This document shows positions 43,985-55,104 of a stretch of 64,000 bases of DNA, in pieces. Origin of the DNA: Prorocentrum cordatum (Eukaryota > Sar > Dinophyceae > Prorocentrales > Prorocentraceae). The first letter of the stretch is position 1. Each line of letters starts with the position of its first letter. The stretch is taken from the NCBI GenBank assembly GCA_963575745.1, contig CAUYUJ010004002.1:886663-950662 (forward strand), written 5' to 3'. Made by a program: the position numbers and the translations under genes. The notes beneath the pieces are model-generated. The model was not told the origin of the DNA. It made no database searches and worked only from the letters and a program-made list of their open reading frames with translations.

Positions 43985-44934
43985 CTTGCTGGGGGTGAAT
44001 AGGCGTGCGAGGTCCGATAGCGCCCCTTGCCGGGGCTATCAAGCTTCGGAGACCACATGTTCCGCAACTGGGCAAAACGAGCCCGTTCGTATGCAATGAG
44101 ACATGTCGCATCGCTGCATCACAGTCAGGAGGTCCGCACCGTGCCAAGCGAAATGTTCTCCGAGCTCGGTCACCATCTCTCAAGGGGTGGTTGCGGAGGA
44201 GAGGACCCCGGGACCTTACCAGTGCCCTACCGGCCGCTGAACACACACCCATCCGCGCCCCACACACACACTGCTCGCCGGATCCTAAGCTGGACAGACG
44301 TGGCCCCAAGCCGCCCAAGACGGCCCGAGGTGGGCCACGGTGGCCGCCGCGTGGGCCCTCCTCTGGCCTCGAGGTTCCCAGGGAAGCTCCAGGGTGGCCC
44401 CACGGACCGCGCCCACCCGAGCATGAAGACCTTCCAGATATGGATGTTTTTTGTGCATGTTTGCCTCTCCCCACCTTTCTGGTTTGGGCTCGAGATGGCA
44501 CCACGACGGGCCTCCCAGCAACAAGGCCACCCAAAGGCCCCGAGACGGCCCAGGAGACCACCAGCGTCGCTCCAGCATGGCCCCAGAGGCCCTCGACAGG
44601 CCTCATGGACGGCCCTGAGGCGGCTCCAGTCTGGCCCAAGAGCCCTCCAAGATTACCTCACGATGCACCACGGCTCTAAAACCCTCGCACCCAGACCCAA
44701 GACCCCCAGTGGGCGCGGCACCGAGAAGCATTGGAACGGCCACAAACGCGCCCCGACAGAGCCAAGATGGCCCCCAATGTAACCCCATGCACCTCCCAGC
44801 CAAGCCAACTGGCAATAGGATGATTGGCCCATATGCTGGTCCATAACCTGCCGGTATCGTCCTTCTCATCCCCATCACGCACCCTTCTTCTTCCTCTGGG
44901 GGTCGGTTGCATGGCGAACGCCGCTACAATGAAC
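43985..44934 (-). other. Receptor intron 1
   Basis: 950 bp by the proposed GT..AG join. It contains GC-rich unique sequence and degenerate CCAAGA/AGGCCC motifs at 44300-44790. Confidence 0.55.
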
Positions 44935-47900
44935 TCTTCGGAGCGCGCTGCAGGAATAAAAAGCCCAAGGACCTACATACGTCACCGACCCGGGAACGTT
45001 TACCTCAGAAAGTGAGGTACAACCGCTGAAAGACGACTCGCCGATGGAAGTCGCAGAAAGTGAGATGTTGACACTCCGCAGCGAGCTGCACTGATAGAAA
45101 GCGAAGGGACCGACGTACGTCACCGAATCAGGCATGTCCAAATCTACGAGTGAGGTGCAAGAGCGGAAGGCAGAATGGCCGATTGCGACAACAGAGGAGT
45201 TCGATATGTCCACATGCTTCAGCGATATGCAATTAGCAAATGCAGAATTGCCAATCGACGTCACGGAATGTGGGATGTGGACCTGACTGAGGTTTTCGCA
45301 AGACTGGAAGCTGGACCCAGGGATCTCGGTGACTCCATCGCAGATCACCACAGAAAACTCGCAATAAAAGATTGGCCCCGATTGGCAACCAGCAGCTCTG
45401 CAGATCTCCCAACCAGTCTTCTGAATACTGTGATCTGCGGACCACACGATAGTTGACGACACGTCCATCGTGCCGGATATGCCGTCAAACCCAGAGTACT
45501 CGACCCCGTCTATCAGGATCCAGTCGGCGTAGTTCTCTGAGTGGAAGGACGTCACCGAAATCGTCACCGAGGGTGCTGCGAGCTCAATCGTGCACAGGTG
45601 ATCTTCCCCGTAGATCAGCGGGTAGTTCGGGGAGCGCACGCAGCCGGAATAGGCGGTGCAGGGGCCACTGACGCGGCTCCAGAAGTTGGGCGTCTCGCTC
45701 GGCGAGAAGGTCAGCGCGTCGGCGCACAGCCTCCAGCCACTCTGGGCAACGTGGGTGTCGGAGCACCAAAATACGCTCGATGAGGGCGTGATGCCATGGG
45801 GGCCATTTGTTCCGAAATACTTTACGTCGTTGACGAGCAGGTAGTCGAAATAGGTCTCTGTGTTGAAGCTCTCAACGTGGATCGGCCCCGCTAATTCAAA
45901 GTTGATCTCCAAGATGCACGTCTGATCCACACCGTAATTCTGCGGAAAATTTGGGCTTTCCACGCAAGTGCCATTCAGACTGCACTCGCCACTGACAGCT
46001 GCCCACATGTGCATTGGCGCGGGCGTCGCTGGCACAGGTGCGGGTGGCGCGTCCGCTGATGATGGGACAGGCGTGGGTAATGCGCTTGCTGGCGGAAAGT
46101 CGGCGCAGAGCCTCCAGCCAACCCGGCTCCAATCAGTATCAGAAAACCAAATAATGTCGGTTGATGGGATGATTGCATTGGGACCAACAGCTCCAGAATA
46201 AAACACCCCGTTGACAAGGAGAGTGTCGAAGTACGCCTCCGTGTAGAAGCTCTCCACTTGGATGGGCATCGCTGAGCCAACATTGATCTTCAGAGTGCAC
46301 TCCTGATTTACGCCATAGTCCTGTGGGTAGTTTGGGCTTTGCACGCAGGTGCCGTCCAGCGTGCACTCACCGCTGACACCTGCCCACATGTGCACCAATG
46401 CCGATGTCGGTGGCGCGGTTGTGGGCATTGCTGTTGGTGGCGGCGGGGCAGGTGTCGGTGGTGCGCGTGTGGGTGGAGCAGGCGTCGACTGTGGAGAGTC
46501 GGCACACAGCCTCCAGCCAAGGCCGGTCCATACAGAGTCAGATGTCCAAACTATGCCTGTTGTCGGTGTGACGCCGCTGGGACCGAGACTTCCAGAATAC
46601 TGCACTCCGTTGACAATGAGATAATCAAAATACGCCTCCGTGCTGAAGACCTCCACTACGATAGGGACTGCTAATTGCAAGTGGATCCCCAAATTGCACG
46701 TCTGATCCTCACCATAATCATTTGGTAGATTGGGGCTTTCTACGCAAGGGCCATTCAGCGTGCACTCACCGCTGACAGTTGCCCACATGTGCACCGGCGC
46801 GGGCGTCGGTGACTGAGACTGAGGAGAGTTGGCACACAGCCTCCAACCACTCTGGGTCCACATAGAGTCGGCGGACCAAAAGATGCTCGTTGACGGTGTG
46901 ACGCCGCTAGGACCAAGACCTCCAGAATACACCTCCCCGTTGACAATGAGATAATCGAAAAACTCCTCCGTGTGAAAGTTCTCCACTCGAATAGGCACTG
47001 ACGATCCCAAGTCGATCTCCAATCTACACTCATGACTTACGCCGTAGTTCTGTGGGTAGTTTGGGCTTTGCACGCAAACGCCGTCCAACGTGCACTCGCC
47101 GCTGACAGCTGTCCACATGTGCACCAGTGCTGGTGTCGGTGGCGCGGGATTGGGTGTCATGGCTGCTGGTGGCGGGGCAGGCGTCGATGCATCGACCGTA
47201 GGTGGCGCGTTGGGCGTAGGTGGATGAGCTGGGAAGGGTGGCGGCGCAAGTGCTGACTGTGGCATGCACAACCTCCACCCGATGCTCTCGGTTGTGAAGT
47301 CAGCCGACCAGAACATGCTATCCGTCGGGATAATTCCATCGGGACCATAGGTTCCCGAATATGCGAATCCGTTGATAGTGAGGTGGTCAAAGAACAGCTC
47401 TGTGCTGAAACTCTCCACGACGATCGCTTCTGCGCTCGTCGCGTCGACCTCGATCGTGCAGCTGCCGTCTGGGCCGTAATTGCGCGGGTAGTTCGGGCTC
47501 TGCACACAGATGCCGTCCAGCGTACACTCGCCGACAATGGCCGCCCACATGGTCGCCGGGCCTGGCGTCGGCGCGATGTCGAAATCCAGGCGCCGCTGCG
47601 CCGCCAGTGCGGTGGGCTCGACGGCGCAACCCGCGCCGAGGCGATCCAGCTGCTGCCTGAGGCTCAGGGTGAGATCACGCTGCTCGCGGGCCTGCTGCCT
47701 GAGCTTCGACGTGAGGTCCTGCTGCTCGCGAGCCTGTCGCCTGAGGCTCATGGTGAGGTCCCGCTGCTCACGGGCCTCCCGCCTGAGTTTGAGGGTGAAG
47801 CCCGCCTGCTCGCGGACCTGCTGCCTGAGCTCCAGGGTGAGGTCCTGCCGCTCGCGGGCCGCGCGCAGGGCTCGCTCTCCCTCATCACCCGCGGACCCCG

Positions 47901-48057
47901 GCGCACTGGACTGCTCCGGCTCGTGGGGCTGGCCCAGCACACCCGATGGGTCAGGCGGGTCGGACCGGCCCGTCGACGCCGCAAGTGTGCAAGCGCGCGA
48001 GAGGAGGACCGCGGCAACCCACGGGATCAGCGGGGCGCCGCCGCCGCGGCAATGCAT
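44935..48057 (-). CDS. Receptor exon 1: signal peptide, coiled coil, six CUB-like modules, first leucine-rich repeats
   Basis: 1,041 codons. The start at 48057 is chosen because it gives a signal peptide (MHCRGGGAPLIPWVAAVLLS). Residues about 62-138 hold five 14-residue repeats of the type TLKLRREAREQRDL, two heptads each, predicted coiled coil. Six CUB-like modules follow at about 170-890, each beginning MW..VSGECTLDG.CV, then SPNYPQNYG, a F.TE..FDYL..NG..YSG middle and ending GWRLC; modules 1-5 are closest to each other, and module 6 (FWSRVSGPCTAYSGCVRSPN) is the most diverged. Linkers are rich in Pro, Ala and Thr. About six BspA-type repeats (SVTSIGNSAFANC) finish the exon. The donor is placed at 44934-44933 (GT), because after it the frame leaves the repeat pattern and ends at a stop. 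A longer upstream frame to 48279 is open but would bury the signal peptide. Confidence 0.85.
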
Positions 48058-48120
48058 GGCATTTGAGCGAGGGGGGGCGGGATCTCGCGCCAGACGCCAG
48101 GCCTGCGCGAGCTCGCGCGG

Positions 48121-48137
48121 CTTGCGCCAAACATGGC
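48121..48137 (-). other. Relict spliced leader upstream of receptor exon 1
   Basis: The minus strand reads GCCATGTTTGGCGCAAG. The 3' part of the dinoflagellate spliced leader is GCCATTTTGGCTCAAG: 15 of 16 bases agree with one extra G. It ends 63 nt upstream of the signal-peptide start codon. Confidence 0.45.
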
Positions 48138-48620
48138 CGCTGACATCGTCACGCGCTGCGACTGAGCAGCAGGCAGGCAGCCGCTCAGAGGGACCCACGT
48201 GCAACCACATGCTCTGGACGGACCATCGCCGCGGGACACCCCCGTCACCGACGAGGCCCGTTCTGCACAAAACGCACATTGGAGTGAGTCATGTGCGAGC
48301 CCTGATGCTAGCCTTGGCTTTCTGGCCCTGGCTGGCTAGCATTTGCCGCCGCCCTCACTTGCGAGACATCATGTTTTATTAGATCAGTGAAGCCAACACT
48401 GGACTCCAAATACGAGGCGCTGCCTAAGCGGTGGCTCTGCGGGCTGCCGTGAAGGCGCCGAGAATTGGAGAATGGCCAGTTGAGACATTGGCGACTGTCA
48501 CGCCCGGCCCAAGTCCACTCAAGATCGGTCCCTAGGAAAACCAACAGGCACCGACACCGCTACTCCCCGGACCTCTCACGGGGCGCGTTCTGACCAGGAC
48601 GCAGTTGTATTCTTCAAGTA
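48138..48620. other. Upstream region of the receptor gene
   Basis: No further exon recognised. Positions 48551-48600 match the end of the 21.1-kb tandem unit (CACCG..CCGCT..GACCAGGACG). Confidence 0.4.
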
Positions 48621-48629
48621 AACTACTTC

Positions 48630-49305
48630 TCTCAGGGCTCGCACCCTGTGTTTGATAAAAATAAAAACGAAGTGCCACCACACTGTGATGTTGGGCCCCG
48701 GACTATACCAACAACGGCTCCCGCCTGATACTTCCTCATAATGTATTCCCAAATCGCGCTTTTGCGTGGGACCTCCTCACAATGTATACAGGAATCGCGC
48801 TTTCGCGTGGGAGTCCCTCATCATTTATTCAAGCGCCGCGCTCTCGACACTCAGGAGTCACGCTCTCGCTGTGGATTTCCTCGCGATATCGCGCTGTCGC
48901 TCGAGACTTCCTCGCGATTTTTGCAAGAAGCACGCTTCGGCCACCCGCCTGCTCGACCGGGCCGTACTCTCTCCCTCTCTCTCGTGTTCCATCCTCCTCC
49001 CTCCCCCTTGTCCCTTCCATCCGTCCTCTCTTCTTCTGCATTTAGGGGCTGCACGAAATACACGTCGCAGGATAGACAACTATACCTCCAAGGGGGAACA
49101 ATCGAAGACGAAGAGGGCGGATATCGAGGGTTTGGGATGTACGTCTTGGGTGGCTCGCTAGCACATAGGAGCGAGCAGCCTTAAACTGATTGTTGTTGTT
49201 GATGTTGTTTTTGTAGTTATTGGTGCTGCTATTGCGGTTGTTGCTATTATTGCTGTTGTGATTGTTGAATTCCCCCTTCTAAAATAAAATTAATGATGAT
49301 CCCCC
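48630..49305 (+). repeat. Dispersed TTG-tailed element, copy 1
   Basis: Order of parts: CAGGGCTCGCACCCTGT, CTCCCGCCTGATACTTCCTC, several 35-40 bp modules of the form TCGCGCTNTCGCGTGGGACT, a C/T-rich block with CCCTTCCATCCGTCCTCTC, GGGGCTGCACGAAATACACG, GACGAAGAGGGCGG, AGAGCGAGCAGCCTTAAACT, a GTTGTTG run and GAATTCCCCCTTCT. Confidence 0.85.
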
Positions 49306-49339
49306 CTCCACGCACGGTAACCTATGATTTGTTCAAATC

Positions 49340-49900
49340 AAGAGATCACTCCAGGGCTCGCACCCTGTATTTTACAAGGGGAAGTAAAGGGTCACCAAAC
49401 TTCGGTGTTGGGCCCTGGTTTAGCACTACAGCGTCTCACGCCTGATACTCCCTCACGTCTAACAAGAATGCACCAGAATCGCGCTCTGGCGCGCGACTTC
49501 CTCGCAACTTATTCAACGCAGCGCCCTAGACACTCAGGAAGCACGCTCTCGGTGTGGACTTCTGATGACTTACTTGGAAATCACGCTAGCACGCTCTCGG
49601 TGTGGACTTCTGATGACTTACTTGGGAATCACGCTATCGCTAAAGACTTCCTCGCACTCCATCCAGGACGCACGCTTCAGCAACCTGCCTGCCCCGTGTC
49701 CCTTCCTTCCATCCGTCTTCTCGTCCCCTGCCGTAGGGGTTGCAAATATATACGCGATGCAGGCAAAACAAGTATATCCCCTAAGGGGGCACGATTGAAA
49801 ACGAAGAGGGCGTGTATACAGGGTTTGAGATATGTTAATATGAAAATACTTGTTGTTGTTGCTGCTGTTGTTGTTGAATTCTCACTTCTACACAATAATT
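49340..49900 (+). repeat. Dispersed TTG-tailed element, copy 2
   Basis: Same order of parts (CAGGGCTCGCACCCTGT near 49353, GCGCTCTGGCGCGCGACTTC, GACGAAGAGGGCG, GTTGTTG run near 49851, GAATTCTCACTTCT). An internal 47-bp duplication (AGCACGCTCTCGGTGTGGAC at 49541 and 49588) is present. Confidence 0.85.
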
Positions 49901-49989
49901 CGTGCTGGTCCCTCTCTCTGGTACCCTTTTTCCCCACCCGACAGGTTGGGGCTGTTAGATTTCAAGAACAGCCCCCCCGGCCAACCCCA

Positions 49990-50235
49990 CGCATACCGCG
50001 GCCGCCAGACCCCAAGTTGTCCCGAGAGTCCCCGAGAATCCCTGGGACTCCCGCCTCGCGCCCTCGACAAACACGACTGCATACCGCGGCCGCCAGACCC
50101 CAAGTTGTCCCGAGAGTCCCCGAGAATCCCTGGGACTCCCGCCTCGCGCCCTCGACAAACACGACTGCATACCGCGGCCCCCAGACCCCAAGTTGCCCCG
50201 AGAGTCCCCGAGTCCCTGGAAGTCCCGCCTCGCGC
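49990..50235 (+). repeat. 88-bp tandem repeat, three units
   Basis: TACCGCGGCC at 49994, 50082 and 50170, with near-identical units containing AAGTTG(T/C)CCCGAGAGTCCCC. A partial fourth piece occurs at about 51300. Confidence 0.9.
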
Positions 50236-50249
50236 CTTCGAGAAACAAC

Positions 50250-51295
50250 AAATCACAGCAATCCACAACATAACATGACAGAACATAACATAGCAATACC
50301 ATGGCAAACACAGCACAATAGAACAACACGAAACACATCACGGCATAACATGACAGAACATAACACGACATACCATACCATAACAAAACATAACTGAACA
50401 TAACATAACACTCATTGGCGGAACATATCAGATCATGACCCAGCGTTCAGAACATGTCATAACACACCAACAGAGCGTGGCGACGAATACGACAGAACAC
50501 AGCATGCCACAGTATATTACAACATAACAAAACACGATCATTACATAACATGGCGAAACATCACATGGTAGTTCCATTACAACACTGACAATGACATAAC
50601 ATCACAGAACATGCCCTATCGTATCATGACAGACTAGCACAACGTAGTAGACATAACAAGACATAACATAACATATCGTGACACAACCTGACAGAACAAT
50701 GTATAGCATGAGAAAACGTACCACAACATACCATCACATAGCAACCATGCCATCACATAACATAACAATTCATGACACACGACATCATACTATAGTATCA
50801 CGAAGCATGCAATGGCAGAACATTGCAGAACAGAACACGGCATAACACATCATAACATAACAGGACCGACCATGACATAATACACCTTGACGGAACATTT
50901 CATATCACGACACAGCGTTCAGAACATGCCATACCACGCCAACAGAGCATAGCGACGAACACGACATAACACAACTCGTCTCAATCTGTGATAACATAAC
51001 AGAACGCGATCATGACATACAATGGGCAGTATCACTACAAACCAGACCATGATATAACATCACATAACATACCATATCATATCAGGCACACCATACTAGA
51101 CATACGACGACATAACAGAACAGAGCATAATATATCATGACGAAACAATGAATATCATGAAAGAACAGAGCACAACACAACAACACAACGTCACATAACA
51201 AACCACCGCAGAACGTCACATAACAGAGAACCGCAGAACACAAGATAACACACCAAACCAGAGCACAAGATGACATCACAGAACAAACCAACACA
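50250..51295 (+). repeat. About 1 kb of ACATAACA-type pentameric repeat
   Basis: Degenerate ACATA/ACAGA/ACACA pentamers. Within it, 50413-50500 and 50889-50975 match over about 85 bp (GACCCAGCGTTCAGAACATG type), a longer duplication about 475 bp apart. Confidence 0.9.
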
Positions 51296-51539
51296 AGGCC
51301 AGACCCCCAGTTGTCCCGATAATCCCAGCGTCCTTGCCGCCGCCCCGCTGCGGGCGGCCTCCTCGCCTGCGCCCTTCAATCTAAGGATGGGAGGGGGGAA
51401 GAAGGAGGATGGGAAGGAGGCATGGGGCAGGAGGAGGAGGACAGGGGCCCAAGGTTTCGGTGGGGATCGTTGAAAGCAAATACTTTGAAGTGCTTTTCCC
51501 CCGGGGCGCCCCTCTTTTTTTGTTTTAAAAATATATAGA

Positions 51540-52095
51540 TAAAACAAAAAAAGGAAGGGTCACCAAACTGTGCCCCAGGCCGCCTGGTACTTCCTCACAA
51601 TGTATGCCCCAGTCGCGCTCTCGCGCGGGACTTCCTTACAATTTGCACAAGAATCGCGCTTTCGCGTGGGACCTCCTCGCAAGTTATTCAAGAATCACCC
51701 GCTCGCTGTGGATTTCTTACGGTATATTCGGGCATCGCGCTATCGTTCGAGACAACCTCGCGATTCATGCAAGACGCACGCTGCAGCAACCCGCCTACTC
51801 GACCTGGCCGCCAGGGCCCGCCTTCCCGACCCGCCCAATAGTCTACCCGCCCGACCTGCCCCCGCCCGATCTGCCCGTCTGGTTCTGCCAAATGTTTTCT
51901 GCCACTAGCCCCCCTCTTGCTGCGCTCCCTCGTGCTCCATCCTCCTTTGTCCCCCTTTGTCCCTTCCTTCCGTCCGTCCTCTCGTCCCCTTCCTGCGGGG
52001 CTGCACGAAATACACGCGAGCAGTAATGGAATGATTGTTGTTGTTCTTGTTGCTGTTGGTGCTGCTGTTGGTGGTGTTGTTGTTGCTGCTGATCA
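51540..52095 (+). repeat. Dispersed TTG-tailed element, copy 3
   Basis: Contains GGTCACCAAACTGTG, the TCGCGCTCTCGCGCGGGACT modules, the CCTTCCGTCCGTCCTCTCG block, GGGGCTGCACGAAATACACG and a GTTGTTG/GCTGTTG run. The GACGAAGAGGGCGG part is missing. Confidence 0.8.
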
Positions 52096-52129
52096 CCCAC
52101 CTTCCCGGTAAGTATTGTACTTCCCAAAT

Positions 52130-52915
52130 CAACTAATTTGCCCGGGGCTCGCAACCTGTCTTTTGTTAGCCAGGGAAACGAACGTGTACCAAACCAGGCC
52201 CCTGGCCCCCCGTTTAAGAACAACAGCGGCTGTCGCCTGATACTGCCTTAAAATCAACTTCCAAATCGCGCTCTTGCGTGGGACTTCCCTATAATGTATA
52301 CAGGAATCGCGCTCTCGCGTGGGAATTCCGCATCATTTATTCAAGCGCCGCGCCCTCGACACTCAGGAACCACGCTCTCGCTATGGATTATCCGCCCAAT
52401 AGGGTCTACCCGCCCGATCTGCCCGTCTGGTGCGCCCCCCTCCTGCTAAGCTCTCTCGTGCTCCATCCTCCTCCTCCCCCTTGTCCCTTCCTTCCGTCCG
52501 TCCTCTCGTCCGCTGCCTTGGGGCTGCACGAAATACATGTTGCAGGTAATACATATATATATACAGTATACACACACACACGCCCAAGGGGGTACGATCG
52601 AAGACGAAGAGGGCGGGTACCGAGGGTTCGGGATACACGTGGTGAGTGGCCCGCTAGCAGATGAGAGCGAGCAGTCTTAAACTGATTGTTGGTGTTGTTA
52701 GTGGTGTTGTTGCTGGTGTTGTGGTTGGTGTTATGTTGTTATTGCTGTTACTAGTGCTGTTGCTGATGTTGCTGCGGTGTGTTTGGTGTTGGCTTTGTTG
52801 TTGTTGTTGTTGCTGTTGCTGTTGCTGTTGCTGTTGTTGTTGTTGTTGTTGTTGTTGGTGTTGTTGTTGTTGTTGAACTCTCACTACTGAAGAATAACTA
52901 CAGTTGATCCCCCTC
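52130..52915 (+). repeat. Dispersed TTG-tailed element, copy 4
   Basis: Full order of parts, from GGGGCTCGCAACCTGT near 52142 through CACACACACGCCCAAGGGGG, GACGAAGAGGGCGGGTACCG and AGAGCGAGCAGTCTTAAACT to a long GTTGTTG/GCTGTTG run (52685-52875) and GAACTCTCACTACTG. Confidence 0.85.
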
Positions 52916-53039
52916 CGGTTACCAGTGTGGTTTTGCAATTGAATTGCTTCCCCTGGGGCTCACACCCTGTTCGCAAAAAAAATTAGCCCGACGAATGACC
53001 CAACCATGTGCAGTTGCGAGCACCGCATTGTGGGTACCG

Positions 53040-54745
53040 GTTTCGGTGGAGCTCCTGAGGGGCCACGAAACTTCTGAGGGGTGCGCCGAAATTGGTGGCG
53101 CGGACGCATGTGGACACCGCCACTGGGGCCTTCGGTGTAGCTCCCTATGGGGCCACGAAGCGCTGCCCTGGGCGACAGAGACGCATGCGAACTGCGCCAT
53201 TGGTACCTTCGCTGGATCTCCTTATGGGGCCACGAAGCGCTGTCATGGGTGGGGGAGACGCATGCGAACTGCGCCTCTGGCGCCTTCGGTGGAGCTCCCT
53301 ATGGGGCCACGAAGCGCTGTCATGGGTGGGGGAGACGCATGCGAACACCCCGATTGAGGCCTTCGGTGGAGCTCCATATTGGGCCACGAAGCGCTGCCCT
53401 GGGCAGGGGAGACGCATGCGAACACCCCCACTGGGGCCTTCGGTAGAGCTCCATATTGGGCCACGAAGCGCTGCCCTGAATGGGGGACCCGCATGCGCCC
53501 ACCCCCCCTGGGGCCTTCGGTGGAGCTCCCTATGGGGCCACGAAACGCTGCCCTGGGTGGGGGAACCGCATGCGCCCACCCCCACTACTGGGGCCTCCGG
53601 GGGAGCCCCATATGGGGCCACGAAACGCTGCCCTGGGTGGGGGAACCGCATGCGCGCACCCCCACTGGGGCTTTCGGTGGAGCTCCCTATGGGGCCACGA
53701 AACGCTGCCCTGGGTGGGGGAACCGCATGCGCCCACTCCCACTGGGACCTTCGGTGGAGCTCCCTATGGGGCCACGAAGCGCTGCCCTGTGTGGGGGAAT
53801 CGCATGCGCCCCCCCTCGCTGGGACCTTCGGTGGAGCTCCCTATGGGGCCACGAGACGCTGCCCTGGGTGGGGGAACCGCATGCGCACACCCCCACTGGG
53901 GCCTTCGGTGGAGCTCCCTATGGGGCCACGAAACGCTGCCCTGTGTAGGGGAATCGCATGCGCCCCCCCTCGTTGGGACTTTCGGTGGAGCTCCTTATGG
54001 GGCCACGAGACGCTGCCCTGGGTGTGGGAACCGCATGCGCCCCCCCTCACTGGGACCTTCGGTGGAGCTCCCTATGGGGCCACGAAACGTGTGAGGGGTG
54101 TGCCGAATTGGGTGCGGTGCCGCCATGCGGACGCAGCCACTGGGGCCCTCGGTGGAGCTCCCTATGGGGCCACGAAGCGTGTGAGGGGTGTCCCGAAATG
54201 GGTGCGGTGCCGCCATGCGCCCGCACCGCAGCCACTGGGGCCTTCGGTGGAGCTCCCTATGGGGCCACGAAGCGTGTGAGGGGTGTGCCGAAATGGGTGC
54301 GGTGCCGCTATGCGCCCGCAGCCACTGGGGCCCTCGGTGGAGCTCCCTATGGGGCAACGAAACGTGTGAGGGGTGTGCCGAAATGGGTGCGGTGCCGCCA
54401 TGCGCCCGCAGCCACTGGGGCCCTCGGTGGAGCTCCCTATGGGGCCACGAAGCGTGTGAGGGGTGTGCCGAAATGGGTGCGGTGCCGCCATGCGGACGCA
54501 GCCACTGGGGCCCTCGGTGGAGCTCCCCATGGGGCCACGAAGCGTGTGAGGGGTGTCCCGAAATGGGCGCGGTGCCGCCATGCGCCCGCAGCCACTGGGG
54601 CCCTCGGTGGAGCTCCCTATGGGGCCACGAAACGTGTGAGGGGTGTGCCGAAATGGGTGCGGTGCCGCCATGCGCCCGCAGCCACTGGGGCCCTCGGCGG
54701 AGCTCCCTATGGGGCCACGAAGCGTGTGAGGGGTGTGCCGACAAG
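53040..54745 (+). repeat. Large satellite array, block I (77-bp then 90-bp units)
   Basis: GCCTTCGGTGGAGCTCCCTA-type units. From about 53200 to 54080 the period is about 77-79 bp with CGCTGCCCTGGGTGGGGGA; from about 54080 to 54745 it is 90 bp with GTGTGAGGGGTGTGCCGAAA and GCGGTGCCGCCATGCG. Units contain almost no stops, so frames of 200-400 codons appear on both strands; these are not genes. Confidence 0.95.
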
Positions 54746-55104
54746 GGTGCGGTGACAAAGGAGGGGGCAGCGGGAGGAAGGGAGGAAGGAAGGAGTGAAC
54801 GCGGGGCGCTGTCTCTTCAAAACGAGGACCCAACACCACAGGATGGTTGGGACAAATCTCGATGGTCTTGTCCTTCTACGCACTCGAAAGCTCTCGACGA
54901 ATGTCCACCCACCCCCGCGCCTCCTCCCCACCAGCCAACGTGCGACCCGCTGAACCACGCGAACGCAAAGCGAAAGCTCCAACGAGTTCAGAACACAATT
55001 GCAACAAATCCGCGATGGTCTTGTCTTTCTGAGCCACCGACCCACGTGCGACCGCCCGATAGCGCATGCGCAAGGCGAACGCCCCGACGAGCCCTCACGT
55101 GTGC
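54746..55104 (+). repeat. Spacer between satellite blocks
   Basis: Contains GGGAGGAAGG runs and CTTCAAAACGAGGACCCAAC followed by ACCACAGGATGG; this recurs after block II at about 55885. Two related pieces (GATGGTCTTGTCCTTCT at 54861 and GATGGTCTTGTCTTTCT at 55013) show a further internal repeat. Confidence 0.75.

Larger units (their letters stand above)
29992..48057 (-). other. Five-exon gene for a giant CUB / leucine-rich-repeat / multi-pass membrane receptor
   Basis: Predicted span of one gene. Exons 48057-44935, 43984-42724, 38854-38180, 34977-34600 and 31826-29992 join in phases 0, 1, 1, 1 to 7,272 nt, a 2,423-residue protein. Domain order is signal peptide, 14-residue-repeat coiled coil, six CUB-like modules with Pro/Thr linkers, about 29 BspA-type leucine-rich repeats, cysteine-rich stalk, about eight membrane segments and an EF-hand. 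This order (repeats, cysteine-rich stalk, multi-pass domain) is a recurring design in large alveolate surface proteins. The extracellular part suggests binding of a ligand or other cell and the tail suggests calcium sensing; both are inference. Proposed donors are GT, GT, GC and GA, all with AG acceptors, and dinoflagellates are known to use such donors. Confidence 0.75.

Noticed and set aside
48058-48279. N-terminal extension of receptor exon 1 to 48279
   Set aside because: It would place 74 extra residues before a good signal peptide and contains the spliced-leader relic; the start at 48057 is preferred.
53092-54839. Frames of up to 395 codons through the satellite array
   Set aside because: They repeat one 26- or 30-codon unit on both strands, lack a domain and shift frame with the 77-bp period; they are a by-product of stop-free units.
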